From Salticus scenicus (Eukaryota > Arthropoda > Arachnida > Araneae > Salticidae): DNA of 64,000 bases. Made by a program: the position numbers and the translations under genes. The stretch lies in contig OZ005657.1 of assembly GCA_963930645.1 (NCBI GenBank), positions 47,324,653-47,388,652 of the forward strand, in the 5' to 3' direction. The notes beneath the pieces were generated by a model, which had not been told where the DNA came from, did not search any database, and worked only from the letters and a program-made list of their open reading frames with translations. Of this stretch, positions 33,756 to 45,163 are shown one piece after another (position 1 is the stretch's first letter; the number at the start of each line of letters is the position of its first letter).

Positions 33756-35293
33756 CAGGGTTGGTTTTTTGACGTCAAAAAGTGGTTTTTGACATGACAG
33801 GTGTCCAAAAACTGGTTTAAACTGTCAAAAAGTGGTTTAAACCATCGAAAACCATAGGAGAAAAATGGAAACTATAATCTAAAATAATTTTACGCATATT
33901 TTTAAGTTGCAATGTACTATGTATTAACATTAATATTATATATATATATATATATATATCGATTTTTTCCCCCCCAGAAAAAGAAAAAATGTGTTAGGAA
34001 ACATATCAAAGCATAGTAGTCTTAAGGGGAGTGGGAACATTTGAAATCTTTTTATGTAAATTGTCTTAGAGCTATGAAAATTTGCATACATAGATTAAAA
34101 TTATAGTAATACAATTAAGCATATTAAAAATTCGTTAAAACTAATTAAATAATAATAAAAAAAAAAATCAATTCTTTAATTTTTTGAAAAATTAAAAAAA
34201 ATTTCTGCAAATTATTATTATTATATTATTCCTTTCACTTTCACATTATTATGGCTTAAAAATATGTACTAAAATATTAGGTTTAGTATGTATGTATTTG
34301 TGCATTCAGTTATAGATTACTTTTTAAAAATAAGTAGGATGCTGAAATTTTAATGAAAATTTTTAGCATTCAAACTTTTTTTTTTCTTCTTTTTTTAATT
34401 AACCTATCAAAAAATTAATAAAATAATATTCAGATGTTTTAGAATATATTATTAAACTATAATAATGTAAAATCGAGGTATAAAATTAAAAAAAAAATTA
34501 GTTAGCACAGAGCTAACTAATAAGTGAAGAAAATTTTAATTTTTGATTTTTTTTTAGAAATACAGTTTGAGAAATTTTAATGTATTTAATATTATTGCAC
34601 TTCACTGCATGTAAATATAAATTTTTATACCTTTAAGACTGTAATTTACAAAAAAGTAAACTGTCCATCATTTCCTTAATTAAAAATATTTAGTTTAAAA
34701 TTGCATTATGTAATTCATATTAAAAATTTAGTTCAACTAGTCATGCAATACCTTAGAAATTTTTAATCCTGCAGCATTAAAACGTACTATTGATTATAAC
34801 TCAAAATAAAAAGACATGATTTATTATTCAATAGCGCAGTAATTTCATTCATTGGGATAAATTACTTAAAGCACCTTTTAATTATCAATCAGTATGCATT
34901 TACTAAAACTTCTTTGAAAATAAGACTTCATAAAATTTGTGACAACTTAAAATGCAATAATTAATTCACCTTAGAATATATACATTTTTATATTTAAATT
35001 TTTGCATTTTGTAAAGGTAATGAATATCAATATTGTGTATTTAAATAGAAGTCATTGGCATTCATAAGAAACACGTAATACTATCCTAAAAAATTTTAAC
35101 CTTGGGAAATATAAACTAAGCACTTTCCTAAGACTATAGTTTTTTACTTTTCTATAATAAATATGACTTTTGAATTGTTTAAAATATGCCAAGAGAGGTA
35201 AAATTCGAGGTTTTTGACAGTTTTTGACATGACAGTTTAAACTGTGGTTTAAACCATCAAAAACTGACATGCGTCAAAAACTTCCCAACCCTA
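33756..35293. mobile_element. hAT-type MITE, CAGGGTTGG family, nested
   Basis: 1538 bp, begins CAGGGTTGG and ends CCAACCCTA, flanked by the exact 8-bp duplication ATTCTGAA (33748-33755 and 35294-35301). Subterminal words GTTTTTGACATGACAG, GGTTTAAAC and ACTGTCAAAAAG are at both ends. It sits inside the hAT transposase pseudogene. Confidence 0.93.
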
Positions 35294-35301
35294 ATTCTGA
35301 A

Positions 35302-36117
35302 GAAGAAACGTTTTGGAAGAAGTGGTTTTTTTTCCTTATTAACAAACATTTTGTTTCCTACTAACAGAAATTAAGCTTTTCTCCTTAAGAAGGGTGTTGT
35401 CTATCAAAATCTAATGAATGATCAGTGTATCCAAAAATTTTATTTGAAAGTAGACATTATACATTATTGTGTATCATTTAAATCAGTTTAACTGCAAATT
35501 GCAGGGTAAAGTAAACACCTTTTTTTTTTTTTAATATTAGAAGAAGATTATTTCATTGAAATACAAATTATCTCTTTTTTGCTCAAGATTTTGAAACAGA
35601 AACTTTCATTTTCTAAGCCTGTTCAAACCTCACCAAGAAAATAATTCTGATTTTTACATTTGCTGATTCAATAAAACACTTTTAAAAATGAGTAAAAACC
35701 TTTCCCAATGGCTTTCAGGAATTCAGAACTAGCCAACTAGCAAAGCGATGTTATCTTTTGTTAAAATACTTTTTAATGCTACTGTAACAGATTTTTCCCC
35801 CTTTAATATTGACGTTTGCATCTTTGAAATGCAATTGCTGAATTTAAAAAACAAAAAGTTATAAGATTCGAAATTTGAATATCTATGCTGATACAGATAT
35901 ATTGGAAAGAAACAAATGTGAACTCCAATTCACAGCACAAGGTATATCTGCTTTGATAAAAATGGAGAATGAAGATATGTTGATTTTCAACACCTTGAAT
36001 AGTACTGCTGACTCATATAATCAGCTGAAAAAAATTTGCTATTCTTTCTTTATTCAGGTCTACATATTCAAGCAAAAATCAATTTTAAAGCATGAACCCT
36101 TATCAAAAGTAAATTGA
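35302..36117 (+). pseudogene. hAT transposase, C-terminal part
   Basis: After the MITE the matches are weak: FLLTEIKLFS at about 35355, then from 35875 an open frame NIYADTDILERNKCELQFTA ... LNSTADSYNQLKKICYSFFI, whose end resembles the Leu-rich C-terminal region preceding the hAT dimerisation domain. Assignment rests mainly on order and position. Confidence 0.4.
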
Positions 36118-37490
36118 GATAGCATTTTGGGATAGTGTTTGTTTAAAAAAACCTTTCATAATGAATCAAGAAAAATCTTTTCATTATGTAGATAGTCATC
36201 TATTAACTTGATTTTAGCATTATTCGAGATTTTTCTAGAATGAAAGTGAGAAAATTTGAAGTCTCTATGGGATTTTTTTCTTAATATGTGTTCTAATTTT
36301 ATATATTTATAAATTTTATTTATCTGTACAAGTACAAAATGTTAAACTCACTCATATGTGTAAACATACCAAAATAGTATAATGACTAACTTTAAAATTT
36401 TGTCATTATAGTATTGCAAAGAGTTAAACCATTTTCTAAATCAAACGTGTTGTTGCATTAAAAGTAGATTTACAGTTAAAGTTCAAATGAAGGGCAGTTC
36501 ATTTAGTTTTAATGAGGGTGGGGTAGGAGGGGATGATGAGCCTTGGAAGGCAGTCCTGGTAATTCGGCGACCAAACTTGGCAAGGTGTAATAATTTATTG
36601 TTTCCAAAATTTAGAAACTCTATCTTCAATAAAAGCTGAGTTATTTCATTTTCTGAATTCATCAATTGGTTTTTGGTACAGATTAACTTCGAAAGTTAGC
36701 CAAATCATGACAGAGACTATACAAAGAGAAGAGAAATTTCCATAGAGTTCAGTTATGTTCGGACATCTGTTCTGAACGGTTTGTCTCTGAGAGATTTTTG
36801 TTTAAATGGTTTGTATTTATTCCTAAATCAGTGAAATTCCTTCTGTGTGGTGTATTTTACACCGTTTAAGGAGTTTTTGGGGTATAAGTTTGAGTAAAAT
36901 GTTTTACTGGGTTGTTTCAAGAATAATCTTTGTACAAAGTGCATTTGTCGACAAGAAACTGCCTGTTTCTTTATGAATTATTTTTTCTCGTAAGAAAGTC
37001 AACATTTTGGATAACAATGTGGATATAGACGAGTATTTTGGATCAGTATGATATGCGTAATACTCGCAAAATTTATAATAAAGGGAAGGAAAGTTTATTT
37101 TACTAAGAATATTTTTTATGTTTAAATATTTATTTAACATTACTTAAAAATTTGAACTAAACAAAGAAAAACGTTTACACTTACAGTTGTCATCTATGCC
37201 AACTAATGCCACAACATGGCATTTCTGCTCTCACATTAACAATAAATCTTCCTATTTTGTTTTCCTCTATTTGCCTTCACAATTGTGCCACATGTTTTTG
37301 AGACTCCCTGTATGAGAATTTTCCCTTACTGCAAGATGCACTTTTTATTTGTTTCTTTTTAAATTTCATTTTATTTAATACATTTCTTTTTTTAACTATT
37401 CAATAAACTTATTAAGGTTCGACATACAGTTGTTTTGCTGAATGATAACTTTTTATAAAACAATATTTTTTTTTTTTTTAAGAAAGGTAA
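36118..37490. other. Intron 1 sequence, mostly unassigned
   Basis: AT-rich. Near 37290-37312 TTTTTGAGACTCCCTGTAT resembles the inverse of CAGGGAGTCTCAAAAA-type mariner ends, but no partner is seen. Confidence 0.4.
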
Positions 37491-37492
37491 TA

Positions 37493-39066
37493 CACTGGTT
37501 CTCATAATTATAAGGACACCCGTTTTTCTATATTAACTAAACACTAAACACTATTATTTAAACAAATATATTTTTTATTAATTTGAATTTCATTAATAGA
37601 CTATATTTAAAAAGTTTTATCGTTTTTCTATCTTAAAAAACTTTAAATACGGTAAAAAAAATGCTTTTTCAGGTGTTCACAATTATAAGAAAATCTCAAA
37701 TCTTTGTAATTTTTTTCAGTTATTCTTTAAGTTAATATTTTATGGGGTCTCTTTTTAGGGTGAAACAGTCAGACATTCACTCTGATATGTATATATATAT
37801 ATATTTAATATTTAGTTTCAATACCATTTCATACAGCATAGATGATATTCTGAATACATTTAAACTATTTAAAATTGCTTTACACTTGCATGCACTTTTA
37901 AGCCATGGGAAAGGCAATAATACAGAAGTTTCTTTCTTCAAACTATTTTCGATTACTCTAGAAGTAAAGCAAAAATGTAAGTCTTGTGGGAAAAAAAAAT
38001 ATTACCCCCCCCCCCCCCCCCTCTCTAAAACCTAACAAAAATCTGAGAATTCCATGTTTAAAATTTGCGGATACTCTCTTGATGTTCATAATAATAGAAA
38101 AAGTTACTAAATTCATTCTGCCTTCAGTAGAAACAGCTCCCCAGAGCACCATAAATCCACTTTTAAAATGCCCGATTTATATCTGCCTTTAAAAAATCTG
38201 CTCGGTCTTTCGCTATCTTCAGATCGTGCCAGTAACTGTTAAAACCATTTGGTTAATCAAGAATAAAATGTTTTTCATCCGAAAATGCAACATTTTACCA
38301 TTTCAAATTGTCTTTGTTCAACTTTAACACAGACGTTCTTCCCTCCATTAAATGCTTATTGATTATTACAGGTTTTTTATTCATTTTAACATATTAATTA
38401 TTTTAAACATGCATAAATGTAAACCCCAACCTTTTGTTAAAAATTACGAGCAAATTCAGCAGCAGTCATTTTGAGTAGAACAGTAAGAGGAATAATGAAT
38501 CTTCTATCTCTGTAAAACAACTCTGATTTTGCATCAGATCTCTCTCCTATCGAACCAGCAGTTCAATGTTTGATAACATTTCCTTCAGCGATTTTAGATC
38601 TTCGAATTTCATTAGAAATACGGTGGATTGAAATTATCCTTCCACTTAAAAAACACATTTATCATACTTCACTACATGAACGTTCTTTTTTTTTTTTTTT
38701 TTTTCAAGGAGTTATCAGTAATGTCCGTCCAAGAAAAAATGAAATTAATCTATGAAATTAATTAATGAAGATAAATTAATCTAGCCCAGTAGTTAACAAA
38801 TTCATATGTCAACTGTAATTTATCCGCTAGTAAGTTAAATAAAATGAAAAAAATCTTGATTGTCCCTATAATTATGAACATCTAAAAGTGTGGAGAAAAA
38901 TATTTTGCACTATTTTATTAATTTTATTTCATATTAAAAGAATTATAACAGTTTTGTTTTTTAGAATGCTAGATATATTAAGTGCACTTAATATATCTTG
39001 TTCGCAATTATTTTTACATTAGTTATTTCAAAACATAAAGTGTCCTTATAAATATGAGAAGGAGTA
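37493..39066 (-). mobile_element. Tc1-like transposon, degenerate
   Basis: Ends CACTGGTTCTCATAATTATA (37493) and, inverse, TTATAAATATGAGAAGGAGTA (about 39065) sit beside TA. The minus strand carries FSDEKHFILD (Asp of the DDE triad), YWHDLK and MVLWGAVSTEGRMNLVTF, diagnostic Tc1 transposase blocks. A C/G run near 38010 and several stops break the frame. Confidence 0.8.
37940..38330 (-). pseudogene. Tc1-like transposase catalytic part
   Basis: Minus-strand reading from about 38325: FSDEKHFILD, then YWHDLKIAKDRADFLK and, in a shifted frame, MVLWGAVSTEGRMNLVTFSI ending in a glycine run from the homopolymer. In the intact family these blocks are contiguous (FSDE..YWHDLR..VMVWGA). The N-terminal HTH should lie toward 38700 but is not convincing. 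Confidence 0.75.
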
Positions 39067-39430
39067 TATAGGGCCCCAACTAAAACTCTGCACACAGGTG
39101 TCTGACAATGCTGGTGCACCCCTGTATATTTTTAAATAATCATAGTTAGTAAATAGGATGTATTTTTAAAGTGATGAAAGTTAAAATCTTTATCAATAAT
39201 AATATATATATATATATATTAATTATAAACTTAATGGAAGGATAAAAAAATGCGAGGCTATTTCAAATGGCCTAAACATTGAGATGAAATAGCTTACAGA
39301 CATAAAAAATAGTGAAAGTTATTCCTGCACCAATTGCTGCTAGAATAGAGGTTCTTAAAGATTTCCAGATTTATAGAACTATATATTCATCTTTTAAAGC
39401 AAAACAATGAAACTTCTGCTTTCATTAAGC
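39067..39430. other. Intron 1 sequence without recognised elements
   Basis: AT-rich, with an AT microsatellite near 39202. Confidence 0.45.
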
Positions 39431-39715
39431 TTTTTAACACACTTTTATTAGCTTCACCTGTATGTATGTTTGTATGTATGTTTGTAACCGCTCTGGGAGC
39501 AAACGAAAAATCTATATTGTAAAAAAACTTTCCCTATATGAACGCTGTGGCTGTGAGGTAAAGCGCCAGGCTACGAACCTAAAGGTCTAACGTCCGAGCC
39601 CAGTCAGGAGAGATTTTTTAAAAATGGTTTTTGTTTAATTCTAAATTATTTTTATTAAAGATGTAAATATTATGGTGTGTCACTCACACGATATTTTCTT
39701 ACCCTGCATTTTAAT
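39431..39715 (+). mobile_element. tRNA-derived SINE (probable)
   Basis: At 39540-39610 the sequence follows a tRNA body: GTGGCTGTGAGGTAAAGCGC (A-box-like), CAGGCTACGAACCTAAAGG (anticodon arm-like) and CGTCCGAGCCC (B-box-like). A GTATGTATGTTTGTATGTAT leader and an AT-rich tail ending AATATAAAGATAGATA surround it. This fits a pol III-driven SINE rather than a working tRNA gene, since the acceptor stem does not close. Confidence 0.55.
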
Positions 39716-40242
39716 AATATAAAGATAGATATTTTGTGCTTTTTAGTTCACATTTCAATGAAAGTGTGTTCTTTAATTTTTTAAAAGTATAATATTTTAT
39801 ATATTATTATCTTGCTGAACTTGGTTTAAATTAGCGCATTTTTTGGAATTTATATTTGGTTTCCCATAACGAATTAGAGATTTCCTAAAATAAATAATAA
39901 AAAAATACTTCTTATAATTAATAAGAAATTGTTTTCTTTTTCTTAGTCAGAAAATTGCACTGTGTCCTACACGTCATATTTATTAAAAAAATTGTGTATT
40001 AGATTTCACTTTTTCAATCTAATAACATAATAATTAGTGGGAAATCAGTGTAGTATACATTGAAAAAATTTTCAAATGCATGAGTACAGTAGATTCAGAG
40101 GATTTTTTGCTAAAAGTTAAATGTTTGAAAACATGTGCCCAGTATTATGTCTGACACGTAACAGCTAGATTTCATTAAAGAATTTATAATTAAAAAATAC
40201 GATGGAAAAAATCTTGTGCTTAAAAAATCATGTAAGTAAAGT

Positions 40243-40564
40243 CATAGCCTCCTTAACTAGATGCCTGTCGCGTGGCTCTTAAACTTGGCAACAGGTCGAA
40301 CGGTAGGCCGCGCCACCTGGTACAGATTGCGCAACTTTTTTATTCAACTGTCTCCAATAATTTTAAGAAGTGATATGGGATATATATAATCGACGTTTCT
40401 TTGATTCTATTCGCCTTTTTTGTATTTCAAATCCCACTTTTAAAAATTTTTGGTGACAGTTAAATAAAAAAGTCGCGCAATCTGTCCCAGGTGGTGCTGT
40501 CTACCGCTTGAACTGATACCAAGCTTAAGAGCCACGCAACAGGTATCTACTTAAGGAGGCTATG
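40243..40564. mobile_element. Foldback MITE sharing its interior with 22914-23141
   Basis: Ends CATAGCCTCCTTAACTAG and, inverse, CTACTTAAGGAGGCTATG, flanked by the 7-bp direct repeat GTAAAGT (40236-40242 and 40565-40571). The arms are imperfectly complementary over ~130 bp. The interior repeats the CGCCACCT..TACAGATTGCG and ATCGACGTTTCTT blocks of the TTAA-flanked MITE. Confidence 0.8.
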
Positions 40565-40707
40565 GTAAAGTGCTTTCACTAAGTCAACAATTTTCAAACT
40601 TTTAGCTTTAAGTAATTTGTATACCTATAAAAATGTTAATGAAATTTCAGTCTACTTGTCCCACACGTGACAGTGGAATCACCCATATGTATATATATAT
40701 AAAATAA

Positions 40708-41970
40708 CTAGCAGACCCGGCCACGCGTTGCTGTGGCTATGTTATACGTTGAATTATAATGTAGTAAAATATTCAATATATTAAAATTATTATTTACGAA
40801 TAAAGACCATCCTTGATAACATCCTTGATCTTAGCAGACTTAGCCCGCTTCGCTGGTCCCTATTTTTAAATGATTCACTATAATTAAAGAATTCTCAAAA
40901 TTGCATTAATTTTTAACATGTGAAAAAAAAAGAGAAAAAAAGAATCTGATCGGGAAAAATGTTCGACACTCATAATGAATCCATATATTATCGAAAGGAA
41001 AATGATATAAAATACAAAAAAATCTTCTCTCATTGGTGGAATAATCTGTTCGGACCCCCACTGCCTGCGGCAGTGTATACCTGCGCAAACCATGCGCACC
41101 GTTTCTTCATCCACCGTTCCCGCCCTTCTTAATAACTCTATACTTTCGAAAATATCCGCAATCGATTTATCGGGCCTTAAAACTTAATAATACTAATTTT
41201 CAAAGTTCTAACTCTTATTTCTATTATTTTGCCCCTTTGCCCTCCCCCCTCCCACTATTCTAAATAATTTTACAAATTCGAAAATATCTACAGTTTATTT
41301 GTAGGTGTCAAAAACCTGTATGCACCAATTTGAACTATCTAACTATATTTTTATTTTTTGCCCCTCTGCCCCCCTTCCCGCCCCTCCTAATAAATTTACA
41401 AATTCGAAAATATCCGCAATCGATTTGTTGGTATAAAAAATTCTATGCACCAATTTTGAATGATCTAACTCCATTTTTATATTTTGCTCCTCTGCCCCCC
41501 CCCCCCCTTTCCCGCTCCTCTTAATAATTTTACAAATTCGAAAATATCTGCAATCGATTTGTACGTATCAAAAACTTCTATGTACCAATTTTTAGCGATG
41601 TAACTCTATTTTTATTTTTTTGCCCCTCCGCCCCCTTACCCGCCCCTCCTAATAACTTTACACTTTCGAAAATATCCTCATTCGATTTGCAGGCCTCTAA
41701 AACCTCTCTATACCAATTTTGAACAGTCTATCTGCATTTCTATTTTTTTTTTTTTTTTTTTTTTTGGTTGTTGTTGTTTGTTTGTTTGTTTGTGAAATCA
41801 CGTTTTGGCCCCTCCCCCCCCCTTTTGGGAGGCGAATTTTGCAATAAAAACTATCCTATCTCTCAAGTTGGACCAAATTGCACACAGTGTCCAAATTTCA
41901 TTAAAATCGGCTCATTAGTTTAGGAGTTCATCGCGGACAAACATAATAAATTTTATATATAAAGATATAT
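40708..41970 (+). mobile_element. Retroposon with CTAGCAGACCCGGCCACGCG head
   Basis: The head ACTAGCAGACCCGGCCACGC is followed by TTGCTGTGGCTATG. The tail CTATCCTATCTCTCAAGTTG ... TTTAGGAGTTCATCGCGGAC ... ATATATAAAGATAT is the typical 3' end of a dispersed arthropod retroposon. A five-unit minisatellite fills the middle. No RT is encoded. A second copy of the tail lies at 42481-42605 and an inverse head at about 42087-42118. Confidence 0.65.
41105..41740 (+). repeat. ~130-bp minisatellite, five units
   Basis: CGAAAATATCCGCAATCGAT recurs at about 41147, 41279, 41405, 41539 and 41667 (spacing 126-134 bp). Each unit continues with ATGCACCAATTTTGAAC, TCTAACTCTATTTTTATTTT and a C-run of different length (GCCCCTCTGCCCCCC). 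Confidence 0.85.
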
Positions 41971-42132
41971 ATATATATATATTATATTAAATTATAAAGT
42001 TTTGATCAATGAAGCACAAATAAGTAAAAAACAGGATTAATTTCACTGTATTATCTTCATTATAATATGAATTCAATTTACACTTCAGTCTAAGTAACGC
42101 GTGGCCGGCTGTGCTAACACCAAAAATTTAAA

Positions 42133-42390
42133 AAGTGGAAATAATTGAATTATACGAAATTTATTAATAGGTTAAAAAGTTGAAGATTCTTTGTGTAGAT
42201 GGCAGCACCAAATATATTTCAGCTTTCATTTCAACCCAGTCGAAAGGTATCGACATCTGTTAAGTGGAAATAATTGAATTATACGAAATTTATTAATAGG
42301 TTAAAAAGTTGAAGATTCTTTGTGTAGATGGCAGCACCAAATATATTTCAGCTTTCATTTCAACCCAGTCGAAAGGTATCGACATCTGTT
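42133..42390 (+). repeat. 129-bp perfect tandem duplication
   Basis: Units 42133-42261 and 42262-42390 are identical as far as I can read (from AAGTGGAAATAATTG to CGACATCTGTT). Either a very recent duplication or an assembly artefact. Confidence 0.9.
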
Positions 42391-42480
42391 AGAATCATTT
42401 GGAGTTAACAGATAATTGTGACTGTCAAATAATAACAGACAAATAATTAGCAATAAATTAAAATTGCGACTATAATTTGA

Positions 42481-42610
42481 GATTTAAACTATCCTATCTC
42501 TCAAGTTGGATCGAACTGCACATGGTGTGCGAATTTTATTATAATCGGTTAAGTGGTTTAGGAGTCCATTGAGGACAAACATTGTGACACGAGATTTATA
42601 TATATTAAGA
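42481..42610 (+). mobile_element. Retroposon 3' tail, second copy
   Basis: CTATCCTATCTCTCAAGTTG ... AGTGGTTTAGGAGTCCATTG ... ACACGAGATTTATATATATT, the same tail as at about 41850-41970. It ends about 210 bp before exon 2. Confidence 0.65.
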
Positions 42611-42820
42611 TAATAATAATATATGTTTGGTATTATTTACTTTGCTTAGCATGGTTTAATACATTGGTGTAAATTTCTAATATTTTTTCCAATAATAAAT
42701 ATTCAGAGTGTTTAATCATGATAATAATGATCACATTTTCAAATTTGTACTTGAAAGGGGCAGCTTTCTTTTTTTTTAAAGTTTTTAAAATTTCATAAAA
42801 GCATTTTCTTATCACAATAG

Positions 42821-42979
42821 GTTATGAAGTAACTACATTTTTGGCCAAAAAAGAAGATTTAACAGAGGTTGTTCCTACCCATGTAATTGAAGGAGATATG
42901 CACAACAAAGAAGCAGTCACTGAAGCAATCAAAAGCCATGACGCTGTAATATTAGTTTGGGAAACCCCACGTGACTTAG
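42821..42979 (+). CDS. BLVRB-like: Reductase (BLVRB-like), exon 2
   Basis: Acceptor ATCACAATAG|GTTATG and donor TTAG|GTATGA bound 159 bp (53 codons, phase 1 both sides). It joins exon 1 as FG-YEVTTFLAKKEDLTEVVP, then THVIEGDMHNKEAVTEAIKS and HDAVILVWETPRDL. This corresponds to strand 2 through strand 4 of the NAD(P)H-binding Rossmann fold in BLVRB-type reductases (GYEVT, VxGDxxxxxxVxxAxxxxDAVI). The region after the first strand normally holds residues that choose NADPH over NADH; here K-K-E-D follows FLA. 28.8 kb of intron precede it. Confidence 0.88.
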
Positions 42980-44547
42980 GTATGATTTTCATTATCACAT
43001 ATATCTCTCTCTTTGAGCATTTAATTTTTTTCTCTCACTTAAACATTCCTTTGATTAAAATAAATAAATAATAATTTAAAACTTGTTTGTTTTCATCTGT
43101 GTCTTATAATTTTAATTTATAGAAGTTTTTATTTGTTTTCTAACAATCACTGTCAATATTAAAAAAAATGAACAACTTTCTCTTGATAATGACATAGTTC
43201 AAGTGTCTGTCTAGAAAAAAATTGTCTGCTAACAGAACATTCACAAATATCAGTAAATTGAAAACTGACTTTTCACAAAAGTCAGCAAAGTTTAGAATGA
43301 CCCTTCACAAAAATTGAAGGGCGTTAAGTTTTTTCAAAAAGTTTGGATGAGAAAATAGCTTTTTTCAGCTATCAATCAGATAAAATAGAACATACTTCTG
43401 CAATAAAACATTAAAAGAATTTGCTTTTTTTTTTTTTTTTTTTTTGCTAAACAATCACTAATTTAAAAAAACACTTTTGGAAAAAGTAAGAATTTTCTAC
43501 AGTTACCCAAGAAGTAATTGGATATTTCAGTAGTTGACCATGAAAAATGATTATGCATTTATCGAAATGCAATTAAATGTAAATATTGTCAATCAGCGAT
43601 GAAGCAGATCCGTATTTTAACAATCTATTGCAAGCATGATTATTATGACATTTTTTCCCTTCGTTGTTTTTCTTTCTTAAAAATAAACAAAATATTTGAT
43701 TAAAATTTATTTATAATTGTTGATTAAATTAGTATTTTTATTTCTTTATGATAGGCATTTTTAAAACTATATCATTTAATATTACATTGAGTTTCTTTTT
43801 GATCTGTATATTTTATAAGAATTGTTAATATTATGCGATTATACATAGAATAAATAAATAAATAAATGAATGATTTTCATCTAAAATATTAAAATTATCA
43901 AATAAAATATAAATATTATAAAAGGAAAAATGAATATGTAACAATTATCTACCTAACTGCTAGGTACCTTCTTTTTACATTAAACTTTGAGGAGGAATGG
44001 GTAAAACCATTTATAAATTTGTCAAACATTTGCAGTCCTAAGCTAAATAATCTTATATTTGAATCTCAGCATGATCATTTTTCAATCTTATAAAATGAAC
44101 CAGCCTTTCTAGAAAAAATTTGTAGGTTAATTGTATTTGTGTTAATGTAAAATTTCAATATAATTTGAAAAAAATTGAAAGTACGCAAATTAAGAGATAT
44201 AACAACTTCAATAAATTTTAAATTAAAAAGATATAAAGTTTCTCATACTGTTATAATTTGTTATTAGTAATTTTGCAGTTTTTTTTTTTTTTTCCTTATT
44301 TCAATGAAATTTTGGATTATTCTAATAAACAAAAATAAGTAAAAATAGTAAATACTGATATATACATTAATTACAGGAAAAAAAAAAAGCGCCACTATTT
44401 TTATAATACATTATCTCTAACTAACATGTTACTTCTTTATACAACTGTTAAATTGTTACATATCCTTGCCCATTTAGTAGAAAGATGTCCTTATGCTTGA
44501 TTTTGATATATTAACATTGAACAAATTTTATTTCTTTTGATTTCCAG
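42980..44547. other. Intron 2
   Basis: 1568 bp, GT..AG, AT-rich. No mobile element recognised, unlike introns 1, 3 and 4. Confidence 0.7.
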
Positions 44548-44643
44548 GTCCTGCTACTCATATGCGGGATTTGACGGAAAGCATCTTTGAATGTATGGTG
44601 CAAGTGGATGTCAAAAGAATTGTCTTATGCTGTAGTTTTTATC
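44548..44643 (+). CDS. BLVRB-like: Reductase (BLVRB-like), exon 3
   Basis: Acceptor TTTCCAG|GTCCTG and donor TATC|GTAAGT bound 96 bp (32 codons, phase 1). Encodes GPATHMRDLTESIFECMVQV followed by DVKRIVLCCSFY. It matches the family helix and strand that end in the (C/T)xS active-site region (human type CTSAFL); the Ser is kept here in CCSF. Splicing to exon 4 adds about two residues there relative to the common form. Confidence 0.87.
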
Positions 44644-44730
44644 GTAAGTTGATTAAACTAAAACATTTTACTTTGACATTAAAAATGAAAGGGTTCTGCA
44701 GAAATTATTGAAATTTGATGTATGTAAAAA

Positions 44731-45163
44731 CCCAGTGGCAGAAACACGGCGACATAGTCTGCGGACACAGAAAAACGGCTTGCAGATGGTTTTTGTCTGC
44801 AACTTTCGGATAACAATTCACTTATAAAACTTTCTGTATCAAAACTAAAACTAATACTTGTATTATTTGTAATTATTTATATTGTGTTGTGTCAAACATT
44901 GCTATAAAATATTTAATTGAATGAGATGAATTGAATGAATACAGTTGTTTACACTATATCGTTCTGTAGTAAAATTGTATTCGTGTATTGTTGCACAAGA
45001 TCACCACTGATGTTAAGCCCCCCCCTCCTCATCCCGTCCCCATCAGCTTTCAGGCTTTTTGAGTGTAAGCCATTTTCACCCCTGATTACACGCAAATTTT
45101 GCAGACAGATTATGAAATTTTAAAAGCCTGTCACAGACAGCTTCAAAACTTTCTGCCATTGGG
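44731..45163. mobile_element. hAT-type MITE, CCCAGTGGCAGAAA ends
   Basis: 433 bp. Ends CCCAGTGGCAGAAA and TTTCTGCCATTGGG, flanked by the exact 8-bp duplication TGTAAAAA (44723-44730 and 45164-45171). Subterminal words with GCAGA/TCTGC recur inside. Non-coding. Lies in intron 3, 87 bp after exon 3. Confidence 0.9.

Larger units (their letters stand above)
32466..36117 (+). mobile_element. hAT transposon with decayed transposase
   Basis: The 5' end is CAGTGGTCGGCAAACTGCGG with the GTGGCTCTTTGGCC subterminal block of a well-known animal hAT group. Transposase homology follows on the plus strand, split by frameshifts and by the nested MITE at 33756-35293. The 3' TIR is not found. Excluding the MITE the remnant is about 2.1 kb. 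Confidence 0.75.

Noticed and set aside
37958..38035. Proline-rich or glycine-rich peptides around 38 kb
   Set aside because: Both come from a C/G homopolymer within the Tc1 remnant.
39540..39610. Functional tRNA gene
   Set aside because: Box A/B-like words are present, but the acceptor stem does not pair and an AT-rich retroposon tail follows, so a SINE is more likely.
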